From Mermis nigrescens (taxonomy: Eukaryota > Nematoda > Enoplea > Mermithida > Mermithidae), in assembly GCA_036768485.1 (NCBI GenBank), contig JAVLUZ010000651.1, positions 372,001 through 436,000 of the forward strand: DNA of 64,000 bases. The letters are read 5' to 3'. The first letter of the stretch is position 1. Every line of letters starts with the position of its first letter. Shown here one piece after another: positions 34,343 through 45,429 of the stretch. The notes under the pieces are model-generated. The model worked only from the letters and a program-made list of their open reading frames with translations. It was not told the DNA's origin and searched no databases. Made by a program: the position numbers and the translations under genes.

Positions 34343-34700
34343 TGCGAGCTGTGCGACGGATGGGTTCATTCTAAATGCGTTCATTTACCATTGGCCGTCT
34401 TAGCCTATTTTAAAAGCCCTGATTATACAAAATCTGAGTACGCGTTCCCGTTCTATTGCTCAAACTGCAAGCAACCCTATTCGCGTCCAGATGAAGGATT
34501 TACCAGCTAAAGCTGTTATCACGGATCAAAGGTTGTTAGCCCTTGAATACAAGATTGCAAATCTGGTTGAGACAGCCAAGAAACCGGCCTTTCCGTTTCC
34601 ACCTCCGAACTTTGCTGCCCCCTCGCCAAGACCTGATTTTCAGCTCTTTGTGAAAGATGCTTTGGAAGTCGAATCGAAAAACCAAATGCAGTTTTGTTCG
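34343..34700 (+). pseudogene. LINE ORF1 remnant: C-terminal part of a PHD finger
   Basis: In one frame the sequence reads CELCDGWVHSKCVHL, then FYCSNCK, that is a Cys-X2-Cys, His-X2-Cys and a final Cys-X2-Cys, the second half of a PHD zinc finger as found in ORF1 or the N-terminus of several CR1/jockey-type LINEs. Upstream of the MITE-1 insertion, CPCLVCSGNV (about 34017-34046) supplies the first Cys pair in another frame, so at least one frameshift separates them. Downstream, a proline-rich stretch follows before stops. Confidence 0.7.
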
Positions 34701-35024
34701 GCTTAGGCGACAGACGATCTGTATGCAGTGAAAGTATTAGTTCCAGAAAATGGTAACAAATACCCTAACTTGAAAACTGATTCTATAATTCGTGTATTTA
34801 GAGATGGCAGATAAATAAGTACTTAAAGACTGATGGTTTACGTGCTCGTCCTGATTTATCTTATCTACAACGTCAACGCGCCTGCGAGCTCCTTGAAAAA
34901 TATAATGATATGCCTGATAAGGAAGGTTATTACATTGATGACAAGGCCGATTGTATAAAAAACGCAGAGTTGATTCTCTTACATTCAAACCAAGATCAAA
35001 CATTGCTGATCGCTAGGGATTAGG

Positions 35025-35692
35025 CTGTGTAAATTCTCTAAAGGCTACTTTAATTAATGTTTGTTGTATAAACAATAAAACTGTATTTCTGGATTCGATT
35101 CTTGATAGATACAATTTTGTTTTAATTACTGAATCATTGCTCAACAAAGATATTCCCGGTGGTAGCGTTTTCTATAATTCAGACTTTCAAGTTTTTCGAA
35201 AGGATAGAGAAGAGGAGGTGGTGTTTGTGCTTTGGTTTGAAAATCTATAAAGTTGGTATTTTCAGTTTACTAAACGAATATAGCCTGGCTGAATCCTTTG
35301 TTTTAGATATCTTTTTGAAAAATACTGTTTTGAGAATAATATTAATTTATCGTTCTCCTCATTACGACTTCAAACGGACAAAAACGGTGTGTGAGCTCAT
35401 TGATTATTGTCTTTGGGACGACAATCCTACTGTGCTCCTAGATGATTTTAACTTTCCATTAATTAATTGGTATGAAACCAAAACTTCCTCTGACAAAAGC
35501 TCACGTCTTTTCTGGATCACTGTAACTGGTCATAGTTTTTATCAATTAGTTACTGAGCCTACTCGTTTTGATAACATTTTAGACCTTAAGAAATCAGGAA
35601 ATATTGAAAAAATTAGAGATTTAAATCGCGGAAATTACGTTGATTTTGCCACTCACCTTGATTATATTAGTTGTAGGAAGATGCTTGTTTGA
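35025..35692 (+). pseudogene. LINE endonuclease remnant
   Basis: Fragments of an APE-like endonuclease: an N-terminal region with LITESLLN (the family's TET/TES box) and FQVFRKDR, a frameshift near 35210 in a GGAGGTGG run (the family's RGGGV box), then IYRSP, and LLDDFNFPLINW, which corresponds to the usual GDFN-P-IDW with Gly replaced by Asp. The enzyme would nick target DNA to prime reverse transcription. Frameshifts and stops show it is dead. Confidence 0.78.
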
Positions 35693-36264
35693 TTGCTTAA
35701 ATATAGATGAATTTCATAAAAAATTCCTGTGTATCATAAATGAAGGTATATCTCTATTTATCCCTTTCAGAAGCGAATCACCAAAAAGATACCCTCTATG
35801 GATAAAAAAATTACAGCGAAGAAAGTTAAATTTGTGGAGAAAGCTTAAAAAATATAAAACGTCTGAATTAAAGCATAAATACCAACAAATTACTGCTTCT
35901 TTAGAAAGTGCTGTTTTGAGAATTACTGTAAAAACGAACAAAAACTCGTTGAAAAGTCAAATGTAAAGAAATTTTACAGATACATTGGTAAAGATTTACA
36001 GGATAAAATGCCTTCTCCACCCCTAAAGGGTGAAAACGGTAAATGCATTTTTGACGAATCTAAAACGCTAATCTACTTAACAATTTCTTCTCTTATGCTT
36101 TTACCCTCGATAATGGCATTTTACTTTATTTACCTACACCCTTTACAGAAAGTATTATTGATCATATTTCGTGTACGGAAGACGACGTATTCTTTCCAAA
36201 AAATTAGCTTATTCATTGAAAACTCCTTTGAAAAAATTTTCTGGTATCCTTACTGTCTGGAACC

Positions 36265-37650
36265 TTACCTAAAATTTGGAAAACTTCTTTTGTAGTTGCA
36301 GTCTTAAAGAAAGGCGATGCATCCTTATCGTCTAATTATCGTCCGATTTCATTAAATTGTGTTAGCTGCCGGATTCTAGAAAAAGATTAATTGTGTTAGC
36401 TTCCGGATTTTTGAAAATGTCTTGAAAACTCAGTTAATGGATCATGCTAAAAGGAATAACTTGATTTCGTTAGAACAGTTCGGTTTTCTTCTAAAAAAAT
36501 CGTGTGAGCTGCAACTCTTGTGCTATCTAAATAAGATAATTAACAATGTAGACAAAAAAGAGCCCATGGATGCTATATACTTGGATTTTGCAAAAGCATT
36601 TGATTCCATCTCTCACAGTACACTGGTTCACAAATTGTCAAAATGCGGTATTCAAGGTCACGTTTTTAAATGGATTAAAAACTTCCTTAGGAATAAAACT
36701 CAGAGAGCTAGAATTGCTAATAATTTTTCCAATGAGACTTGTGTTTTTAGTGGTATGCCACAGGGCAGCTTCCTGGGTCCAATCTCATTTTTGATCTGCA
36801 TAAATGACATTATACCTTTACTATCTGATCATTATTCAAACATGCTTATTTTTGCAGATGATATCAAGATTTATGCAAAGTCTGAGCACTCTTTGCACCT
36901 TAAAAATTTACTAAATCGAATTTCTGAATGGTTAGATTTTTGGCAGCTTTCATTATCCTTACCAAAATGTCAGGTCCTTCATTTTGGTCATGATAATTCT
37001 CGAATGGTTTATACTATAAATAATAGCGTCATCTCAACCTCGAAATCCCCTTTAAAGATTTAGGCATATTAATTGATGAAAAACTAAATTTTACTGATCA
37101 CATAAACAAACTTGTAAAGCAGGCCTTCCATCGCATGTCACTAATTTTTCCCTGTTTAAAAAGTAAGGACTTGACGCTTCTCATAATGGCCTATAAAACT
37201 TAAATACGGCCTCTTTTAGAATATTCGACCTCTCTTTGGTCACCACATACAGAGCAAAATATTCGTAACATTGAAAAGGTTCAAAGATACTTCACTAAAC
37301 GTGCCTTAGGTGCCGTTATCCAAATATCATGTCTTATCAAGATCGACTTTAGGTATTAAATCTAGAATCTCTAGAAAATAGAAGGTTTTTGTACGACTTA
37401 ACTATGGTATATTAAATGTTTCATTCAGCAGTTGATCTTAATGTAAACGACTTCTTCACATTATCAGACAACAGCACTAGATCCTCCAACACAATAAAAT
37501 TAAATGTCACACTACTCTAAAATCTAACTTGAAGAAATATTTTTCCAGTCACAGAATAATAAATGTTTGGAATATGCTCCCTGAATCTATGGTAAACGCT
37601 TCCAGTAGTAATGTGTTCAGGATAAAATAAGGAAATCTAAAAATTAAATA
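36265..37650 (+). pseudogene. LINE reverse transcriptase remnant
   Basis: Starts with LPKIWKTSFVVAVLKKG and NYRPISLNC (RT motif 1). After a break caused by a small duplication at 36350-36410 it continues at 36422: QFGFL, AIYLDFAKAFDSISH (catalytic Asp, motif A), SGMPQGSFLGPISFL (motif B), and IFADDIKIY, the FADD form of the catalytic box. The C-terminal LINE region follows in other frames (PLLEYSTSLWSPH, NIEKVQRYFTKRALG, VWNMLPESMVNA). The longest intact stretch is 213 codons (36422-37063). In-frame stops at 37064 and 37201 confirm pseudogene status. Confidence 0.88.
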
Positions 37651-38230
37651 ATGGAGAATAAACCTTAGTCATGAGTGAGAGCACTGCCTTTATGGCCTTG
37701 CACAGCGATGTTTCTTCTTGGTGCCAGCTTTATTTGTATTACTGCTTTAATGTCTTTTATTCTGTATTCTATATTTTCCGCGACTGTAAATATTTCTCTT
37801 TGTTAAATTTTCTGATGACGTATTTTTGCTGTTGCAATAAACTTTCAAATGTACAAAGACTTTTAGGGACCATCTTTGTACATGTACAAACGGACCTTGT
37901 ACAAAAAACACTGGTCAAAATGGACTAAAAATGTTTTTAAAATGCTAAATTACCCCACGAAAAGGCGTTTTAAAACGCTATTTTCATTATTTTGGTCGTT
38001 TAAACAAAAATTTGTGAGCGTTAAATTTACTATTTTGAATTTTTTTGATTTTACCTCCTCCCTGCCGACCCTGACCTTGTGCACTATGCTCTTCCGGCGA
38101 AAATCATGGTTACGCCTATGTGCAATCATATTGCTTAGTTCTTGAACATGTCAAAATTTTCCCCATGGGGTAAGGAATTTCCTCTCTCCCATCCCTACAC
38201 ACTGGCCACGCCATTGAATGTAACTACGGG

Positions 38231-38611
38231 CAGGGCCGTTTTTAAGGGCGGCGGGAAAGGGGCGGCCCCCCTTGGCTGGGAAAAAATTTTGAAAGACAAC
38301 ATAATGCAGGAAAGATGGAAAAATCGGATGTCTTTGTCGTAAAATCATCAAATTTTCGGCGCTTCGCGCTGGATGTAAAGTATTTTCCATCATTTTGGCT
38401 CTAGCGCGACCAGAAAATGACACTTTTTATAGCTTTTTAAGTAAGGAAATTTTTTCTTCGAAAAAGTTCGACTTTTATGATCTTAATGGATAGAGCACGT
38501 CGAGAAACGTCGAAAAATGCGGTTTTTGCGAGCTAAACCGACGAATTTTCCGAGATTACGAATTCATGTTGGGTCCGCCCTCCTCTTGACCGAATCCTGA
38601 ATACGGGCCTG
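38231..38611. mobile_element. hAT element, 381 bp
   Basis: CAGGGCCGTTTTTAAGGGCG to CTGAATACGGGCCTG; TSD ACTACGGG (38223-38230) / ACTGCGGG (38612-38619), 7/8. Contains one box TTCGGCGCTTCGCGCTGGAT near 38355. Confidence 0.82.
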
Positions 38612-38791
38612 ACTGCGGGTATAAAAAACGTTGCACAATTCACATGATAGCAAGGATTTTTTCCACGGGAAGAAGAATCCAAAAGAATTTCGTCCTAAAA
38701 TGAAGTCGTAAATATTGTCCTCATCGGACTAACGAACTTTCGAATCGTCCTTCACCGTGCGATGGCTGAAAATTTAAGATGGGGTCACTGC

Positions 38792-39047
38792 CATAGGTGG
38801 GCAGCACCTAAATTCTGAAGGGGGGGCGTTCAAGATTTTCCGAAGGTCAAAAATGGTCTTATAAATATGGTATAGCGAAAAACATCTTTTTTCAATGTTT
38901 CTCATCGAGCACTATCCATTGGCATCAAGAAATTGTTGAAAAAAACAGAAGAAAATTTCAAAAATTGAATTCTGGGTGGTATTTGGTTCCTGGAAGGGGA
39001 GGTATTTGGTCTTCTGGGGTACCCCAAACCCCCCATCTTCAGGTGTG
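38792..39047 (+). mobile_element. MITE-1 copy
   Basis: CATAGGTGGGCAGCACC to CTTCAGGTGTG with the family body. Flanks GTCACTGC and GTTGCGGC agree at only 5/8, so the TSD has decayed. Confidence 0.8.
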
Positions 39048-39769
39048 GTTGCGGCCATTTTCATGGGGGTGCCAATTGATGACTTCTGAATTTTTGCCCA
39101 AAAATGGCGAAAACTCACCTGTGGCCAAAAACGCAGATTTTGGCCTAAGTTATGTCAGAAATTTTTTGACTGGATGGGGAAAACCCTTTTTACATGTATG
39201 ATTTCTGTTAAATCAGTCACTCACGTTGTAAAACAGTATTGTTGTTTTTAGCTCTGATGATGCCCTTTTCCCTAACATGCATGTAATGGCGATCAGGGTA
39301 TATTTCATCCATAGATGAAACAGGGGACGGGGATCTCCCCACCCAGAGTCGGATTTCCCCTATCCCCTTCCCCCGGAGGCCAGAAAATTTCTGATCTCAC
39401 CCCCGATTTTTGAAAAACATTGAATTTTTTGGCCGTTTTTAGGTGTTTTTGGCCAAAAATTGAAAGTCACACCCCGCCCCTCTTTAAAATGGCCGGAACC
39501 CCAAATTTCGAGCCGTTACTTGTTGATCCCTCCCACCATTCAAAGTCTGTCGTCGCACTTGTCCCCCATCCCTCTTGAATCAGAAATGTTCCTATCCCGT
39601 TTTTGGCCAAAAATTGTTGGTCATTTGGCCCTCCCCTAAAAATGGCCGATTAGCCCCTACCGAAATTTTAAACCATTGCACGTTTGCCTTTGCCTATCGA
39701 TTCGTTTAATTAATTTCCAAAATTTATTTTTAGCTATAAAAATAAAATATAAAAATCGATGCGCTTTTT
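39048..39769. other. Upstream flank of NRBF2-like gene; GGGG/ATGGCC repeat
   Basis: 39270-39680 is a repeat rich in CCCC and ATGGCC phrases (CATGCATGTAATGGCGATCA, TTTTTGGCCAAAAATTG), related to 18737-19100 and 48821-49040. 39690-39769 is AT-rich, with TATTTTTAG at 39733 that could be a splice acceptor for an upstream non-coding exon. No TATA-type promoter can be assigned with confidence. Confidence 0.45.
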
Positions 39770-40235
39770 ATGGAATTGAATGAACCATTGAACAAAGCGC
39801 ACCGAACGCAGCGATTGGCCGAGCGCCAGGTCTTGCGGAGCGATTTCGTCAACGCTCTCAACAATTTTAAATTAGCCGCCGACTATTTCGACGGGGCCAT
39901 AAATTCACTTTGTTCGGTGCATTATTTTGAAGCACCGATAGCATCGATAAACGCGTCGCCCTTTCCGGGCCAGAAGACGCAAAAAAGCCACGATCAAAAT
40001 TCGTTAACCTATCAAACTCTAGTCGAGCAGAAGAAGTTTTGCTTTCGGCAAGCCGAAATTTTGTCTCTGAAATTGCTACAAATCAATCAAAAACAATCGA
40101 TAGACAACATTTCGGCAACTTTAACTCTGGCTACGCAGAAGTCGTCCGATCACGACGAAACGATGTCGACGTGCTCGTTCGACGGATTGAGCAATATGGA
40201 AGATCATAGCTCGAATTTGATGAAGTCTCGCTACC
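39770..40235 (+). CDS. NRBF2: NRBF2/Atg38-like autophagy factor, exon 1 (MIT domain)
   Basis: Codes for residues 1-155 plus one base. Residues about 4-50 (start NEPLNKAHRTQRLAERQ, then FVNALNNFKLAADYF) match the N-terminal MIT domain of NRBF2, including the PLN-AH start and the KAA-type helix; family proteins use this domain to bind the Vps34/Vps15/Beclin-1/Atg14 lipid-kinase complex and raise its activity in autophagy. A Ser-rich linker follows (SCDFDGL-like acidic patch near residues 135-150). The ATG at 39770 gives the standard N-terminus. The donor is TACC|GTAATC at 40236, phase 1, matching the acceptor phase of exon 2. Without splicing the frame would stop at 40249. Confidence 0.85.
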
Positions 40236-40271
40236 GTAATCAGACATAATACAGCTTAAAATTTTGGGTGG

Positions 40272-40551
40272 GTGCACAGGTGGGCGGCACCAAGGTTCTA
40301 GGGGGATGCAAGCATAGGTGGGCGGCACCAAAGTTCTGGGGGTGCAAGATTTTTTCAAAGGTGAAAAAATGGCCTTAAAAATGGTGGCTGGGCGAAAAAA
40401 CACCATTTAACAACATTTCTTATCGAGCACTGCATCAAAAAATTGCGAAAAAACGAAAAATTCAAAAAATGAATCCGGGCGGGGGAGGGGGGTGGAGTAT
40501 TTATGTTTTTAAGGGTGCATACCCCCAAACCTCCCCTCACGCTTACGTGGT
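40272..40551 (+). mobile_element. MITE-1 copy preceded by a second MITE-1 start
   Basis: A truncated start (CACAGGTGGGCGGCACCAAG, 40272-40309) is followed at 40312 by a full start CATAGGTGGGCGGCACC, and the body runs to CACGCTTACGTG. Another start-like sequence, ACTTGGGCAGCAATCAAATC, follows at 40557. No clean TSD. Confidence 0.7.
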
Positions 40552-41166
40552 ATCGTACTTGGGCAGCAATCAAATCTAAGGACAAAATGCAAAAAATGAC
40601 ACCAAAATTCAATTTTGGGGGTCCGTCGAATTCTGGTGGAGATCCATGCATGGACAAAGGTCGGTCTTTCTATTGATACCGGGTGCATAATTTTTTGGGT
40701 GGTTGCATTTTGCAAAGTGGTTGTTTGGTTGGACGAGCGTATAAGGACAGAACTCATGTAGAAATGTAAAAAAATGAAAAAATGTAAAAACTCATGTACA
40801 CGTAGAAAACGTACAAAATCGATATTCAACGCTGGCTTCTCTTTTCGCACTCACTAAGCCTAAGCAAGAATTGAGGATTGAGCACGTTGAAAGATCACTA
40901 CTGGGAAAAATAAGCAAAAAAGCAAAACATGTATTACGGTAGCTATGTTTTCTGCATGTATCGGGTTCTGTCCTTATACGCTCGTCTTGGTTGGTTAATC
41001 GGTTGCTGAGTGGTTGAATGGTAAATTGTTGGTTGTTTGATTGATTATTGATTTGGGTGGCTAGTCATTAGATGATTGATCGATTGATCAGTTCATTTTC
41101 AAGTAATTTTCATGCATTTGTCTAGAGCTGTCTTCCTTTTTCTATATGATTGACTGATTATATGTA

Positions 41167-41935
41167 CAGTCGAATCGGATATAACACAGCCATAGGTGGG
41201 CAGCACCAAAATTCTGGGGGGGGTGGTGAAAAAATTTCTGGGGGGGGGTGAAAAAATTTTTAAAGGTCAAAAATGGCCTTAAAAATGGTGGTATGGCGAA
41301 AAAAACACAATTTTTCGACGTTTCTCATCAAGCTCTATCCAATGGCATCAAAAAATTGCTAAAAAAGCAAAAAAAATTTCTGGGGGGGTATTTTGATTTC
41401 TGGGGGGGGGTATTTCAACTTCTGGGGGGTGCATACCCCCCAAACCCCCTCCCCCACGCCCATGTGTGAACACAGCCCCTTGAGACCAGGTTTAAATGTG
41501 CCTTATAGCCGAGACGTCTTGTAAGCGATGATGTAGTCTACTTCAAAAAACGTACTAGGAAAGAAATTTAGTGGTAACAATCTTTTATCGGAGCTTGTTT
41601 TAATAATTTTCTGCACTTCGCACTTTTTCAAATGTAACTTTATTTGCAGAAAAAGTTGTTCGGAATTTCACCCTTGTCCGTAGACTTTTATCGATTACTT
41701 AAAGTGGTCGCGTAGCCAAGGTTCCCGCGTCTTTTAGACGTTGCTTTATATGTATTAAGTGTATGCAATGGGAGCAGTTAGCTGCGTGCTGCGTCTTATA
41801 GTCTAATAGACGAGTATCTAATATGCGAGTTTCTTATCTATCATAACGCATTATGGTTGGCTGGGGCCAGAGGTTTTTGCGTTTTATAAATCTAAAAGTC
41901 TTACATCCAGGGTGTCTTATAGCCGAGTCCGACTG
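41167..41935. mobile_element. Tc1/mariner (pogo-like) element with MITE-1 inside
   Basis: CAGTCGAATCGGATATAACA at the left and TCTTATAGCCGAGTCCGACTG at the right are inverted termini of the CAGT...-TATAA type seen in pogo/Tigger elements, flanked by TA on both sides (41165-41166, 41936-41937). A MITE-1 copy occupies 41191-41468. The remaining 480 bp encode no transposase. Confidence 0.75.
41191..41468 (+). mobile_element. MITE-1 copy in a pogo-like terminus
   Basis: CATAGGTGGGCAGC to CGCCCATGTGTG, perfect TSD AACACAGC at 41183-41190 and 41469-41476. It begins only 24 bp inside the pogo-like element. Confidence 0.93.
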
Positions 41936-42139
41936 TAGTCTATTTTAGAATCATTTTTGTGTATTTCCAACATCTTTTCGATTTGTAAGGCGTTTTGCAA
42001 AATTATCCATTGATACTGGCACGCCTTCCTATTAATACGGACCCGGCTCCCATCGATACAAGGTTGAATGAAGTTGTATGGTTCGTCTATGAATGTTGGA
42101 GTCCAGCCAGACTCTTCAGACTTCTCTCCCCAACGCTTA

Positions 42140-42600
42140 TATGTGATCGGCATACATGCAGATAGGGAGTATTTATTACCCCATCCTCCCCGCTAAAGCG
42201 ACAGCCACACAGGTAATATCCAGCGATTTTGAGCTGACGGATCGTTATCTGCATTATTTTTGATGACAAAATCAGTATTAATGCCATAATTTTTTCGATT
42301 AACACCTTTGTTAGTTGTTTATTCAGAAAACGCCCGAAATTCGTGTCTATAATATTAAAAAGCATTTGACCCGTTTCTGTATTGTCAAAAGCGATATAAT
42401 GCATTCCAAATGGACTAAACATGCTTTAAAAATGCGGTACTACCATGGGAAAGCCTTTTATAGGTTATTTTAATCATTTTCGTCGCTTGACTGGCAAACA
42501 GAAATACTAAATTTACTGGTTTGGATTTCTGGGACTTTACTCCCACTTCCCCTACCTTCCGACCCTGGACCTTGAGCATCCATCGTAGTCGGCTAATTTC
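42140..42600. mobile_element. Short copy of the 33300-38140 element type
   Basis: Shares GGCATACATGCAGATAG, AGCGATTTTGAGCTGACGGA, CTGTATTGTCAAAAGCGAT, then TGGACTAAACATG and ACCCTGGACCTTG with that element. Ends not defined. Confidence 0.45.
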
Positions 42601-42716
42601 GAGCGGGGTTTATACGCACAGGGTCTGGGTCGGCACGGTAGGGGCGTGGTGAAGTTGCAGGAATTCAGACCAGTAAATTCAGTGTTGTGTTCACGCTTTT
42701 TGTTGCTCGTCAAAAC

Positions 42717-42866
42717 CGCTAATGGGCGTGGGAGGTCTGGCTTGATTTCCTAAGAATCGGACTCACTTCCCCAAAAATTGATAGACCCCTAGAATTGAAT
42801 TTTTAATGCTATTTTTGACGATTTCGCCCCATCGGACCCCCAGAATTTAGCCGCTGCCTATCTATG
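42717..42866. mobile_element. MITE-1b, 150 bp
   Basis: CGCTAATGGGCGTGGG to CCGCTGCCTATCTATG with perfect TSD GTCAAAAC at 42709-42716 and 42867-42874. Ends resemble MITE-1, but the body (GATTTCGCCCCATCGGACCC) is different and shared with 45500-45610 and 61756-61920. Confidence 0.85.
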
Positions 42867-43134
42867 GTCAAAACGCTCTTGCGTAAAATGACCGAATTTT
42901 TGATCGTCTTTAGTCTATTTTGACTGTATCGCTTCGCTTTTAACACTAAAAATATAGAAATTTTTCCGATTTGGCGAAAATTCTGATTTTTTGAACCATT
43001 TAGACACTATCTTAGATTCTTTCTGAGCAAATAGCACTCAAAATTGGCATTCCGGAAAAATTTGGATATTATTGCTTTTGTCCTCAAAAATGAATTAATA
43101 TTCAAACCGCTCAAAATTATCGAAAAATACTGTA

Positions 43135-43862
43135 CCTGTCTGGGTGGGTCGGCCTTCCTCGCATCACAGACCCGCGCGGCCCGCATCGGGCTTTTGCGGG
43201 GCGGGTCAGAAGCATACGTGGGCAGCAAGAAAATTCTGGGGGGGGTGCAAGATTTTTTGAAGGTCGAAAAATGGCCTTAAAAATGGTGGTATGGCGATAA
43301 AAACACCATTTTTCGACGTTTCTCATCAAGCACTATCCATTGGCATCAAAAAATTGCGAAAAAAACGAAAAAATTTTCAAAAATTGAATTCTGGGGGGGG
43401 GGGTATTTTGATTTCTGGGGGGGTATTTTGGTTTCTGGGGTGATACCCCCTCCAAACCCCCCACGCCCAGGTGTGGTCAGAAGTCTAGCGGGGTGGGGCT
43501 TGTTTTTCAAAAGTTTTTGTGGGGGGAGGGGGGCATTGTTTTTGAATATTTTTTGGAATGAATGAGAAATATCTTCAAATTTTGAGGAAGTGATTGAAAA
43601 AGAGGTTATCGAGATAAACTATTTCTATCCTGTTTCTTTGGTTTAGTTCTAAGTTTATTAGTTCCATTTTCTTGGAATTTCGAATGAATGAACTGTGTAT
43701 GGCATTTTCTACACTGTAACATAAATTATGTTGCTTTTGCTTAATTCGAAATTCCCTCGTCTTTTTACTTTAAAGTGATTTTTGATAAACTTTTTTCTGA
43801 TCACTAAGATTTGACCAGGTGCACAGCTGCCCCGGCCGGAAAAGTCGGACCGGTCGATCACT
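43135..43862. mobile_element. GC-rich hAT remnant with nested MITE-1
   Basis: GGGTGGGTCGGCC, GACCCGCGCGGCCCGC and GCGGGGCGGGTC match the GC-rich insertion at 44033. The right end, CCGGACCGGTCGATCACTA-like at 43847-43862, is the terminus of the hAT A/B family. AT-rich sequence lies between 43560 and 43800. The two parts may be separate insertions. Confidence 0.5.
43213..43475 (+). mobile_element. MITE-1 copy, near-consensus
   Basis: CATACGTGGGC to GCCCAGGTGTG with perfect TSD GTCAGAAG at 43205-43212 and 43476-43483. One of the cleanest copies for defining the family. Confidence 0.95.
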
Positions 43863-44360
43863 AGTGTAAACCACACATGGGCGGGGGGTTCGGGGGTGTG
43901 CACCCCCAGAAGTTGAAATACCCCCCAGAAATCATAATACCCCCCAGAATTCAAATTTTGAAATTTTTTTTGCTTTTTTAGCAATTTTTTGATGCCAATG
44001 GATAGTGCTCAATGAGAAACGTCGAAAAATGGGGCGGGTCGGCCCGCCCCGCCCCGCAGGCCCGCGCGGGCTTTTTGCGGGGCGGGTCACACGGCTGGCG
44101 GGGCGGGGCGGGCTTTATTTTCTAAAAATTTCGGCGGGGCGGGGCGGGTCTTTCTTTTTTCAAAATTTTTGTTGTGCAAAAGGATACGTGCGCGAAATTG
44201 ATTTCCATGCACAAGGTTTCGCGAAATAGACTATAGTTCTAAGTAATGCTCTGCTGCTCATCCTTTGAATAAATACTTAATGAAATAGAACACATGGGGG
44301 GCTGTTAAAATAATACAAATTGAAATAATCCAGCTTTACCATGCGTAAGCTTACATATAT

Positions 44361-45152
44361 ACAGTGTTTCAAAAAAATGAAACCCATATTTGACCTTGTA
44401 ACTTCTCAACGGCTCGCTCAATTTCAATGCAAATTGTTTTAAACGATAGACAAAAACCTTCGTAAGAAACTTGCCTGGTTTCGTATCTGTAGCTTGCTCT
44501 GTTCTTGTGCAACGCTCAATTGTGTAAAAGTCGTTACAATGCGTGTTTAGAAATAAATCATGTGTTTGCAACGTTGTAGCTTTTAATCGAGTAAACATTT
44601 TAGAATACGGTCTGCTCCATTCAAAAGCCTGTTTGTCTAGCTGTTAGCCTGTAAAGTTTCGTACTATTTTGCTACTTGGTTCTAGAGTTATTGAGCTTTC
44701 GCCAAATGTCATTCCTTAGGTCATTCACATGCGCAAGCAACTCGCTGCTTATTTTGTCATTGCTGGCTCAATCGCCGAGGGAGTGACCTTAGGCAAAAGC
44801 TCAATAGCTCTTGAACCAACAAACAAAATAAAAATAGAATTTAGAGGCAACTAGCTAGATAAATGAGCTTTTAATTGAAGCAAACCGTATTCTAAAATGT
44901 TCACTCGATCTAAAGCTACAATGTCGCAAACACATATTCGTTTCTTACAACACATTGTATTCAATGAAAAAAACGACTTTTACCCAAATGCGCGTTGTAC
45001 AAAAACAAATAAAGCTGCGAAAACGAAACTTTGCAAGACTATTATGAAGGTTTTTATCCATTGATTAAAGCAAGTTGCATTCGAATTGAGCGATTCATTT
45101 CGAAGTTACAAGGTCTGATATGGGTTTCGTTTGTTTTTTTGAAACACCCTGT
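44361..45152. mobile_element. Mariner-like palindromic element, 792 bp
   Basis: Inverted ends ACAGTGTTTCAAAAAAATGA and TTTTTTTGAAACACCCTGT flanked by TATA. Self-complementarity extends almost throughout: AACTTCTCAACGGCTCGCTC against GAGCGATTCATTTCGAAGTT, CATTTTAGAATACGG against CCGTATTCTAAAATG, and GAGTTATTGAGCTTT against AAAGCTCAATAGCTC near the centre. No transposase; a foldback derivative of a TA-target element. Confidence 0.8.
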
Positions 45153-45179
45153 ATATATAGGTAGGCAGGTACCTACATA

Positions 45180-45429
45180 CACACGTGGGCGTGGGGTTTG
45201 GGGGGCATGCACCCCCCAGATGTTGAAATACCCTCCCCCAGAAATCAAAAAACCTCCCCCAGAAAATTTTTTTGCTTTTTCAGCAATTTTTTGATGCCAT
45301 TGGATAGTGCTTGATGAGAAACGTCGAAAAATGGTGTTTTTTTGCCATACGACCACTTTTAAGACCATTTTTTGACCTTTAAAAATTTTTTCACCCCCCT
45401 CCCCAGAATTTCGGTGCTGCCCACCTATG
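45180..45429 (-). mobile_element. MITE-1 copy
   Basis: CACACGTGGGCGTGGGG to GCTGCCCACCTATG; perfect TSD CCTACATA at 45172-45179 and 45430-45437. Confidence 0.93.

Larger units (their letters stand above)
33902..37851 (+). mobile_element. Decayed non-LTR retrotransposon (CR1/jockey type)
   Basis: Reads in order: a PHD-type zinc finger, an apurinic-type endonuclease, a reverse transcriptase and a C-terminal region, on the + strand, broken by many stops and frameshifts. The 3' end TGTTGCAATAAACTTTCAA is typical of LINE tails. Short flanking repeats, TGTACAAAAG at the left and TGTACAAAG at the right, are compatible with a target duplication inside the element at 33300-38140. Architecture and the FADD catalytic box fit the CR1/jockey group (family knowledge). 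Not functional as it stands. Confidence 0.85.
33300..38140. mobile_element. Repeat element (CATACATGCA type) split by a LINE
   Basis: Left part 33300-33901 and right part 37852-38140 match the shorter element at 42140-42600: TTTTGAGCTAACGGA, TCTGCATTATTTTCGAGG, then AATGGACTAAA, ACCCTG phrases. It also carries TTTGTACATGTACAAAC boxes as at 28904. The right end holds CATGGTTACGCCTATG, a hAT-like end on the minus strand. Boundaries approximate. Confidence 0.45.
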
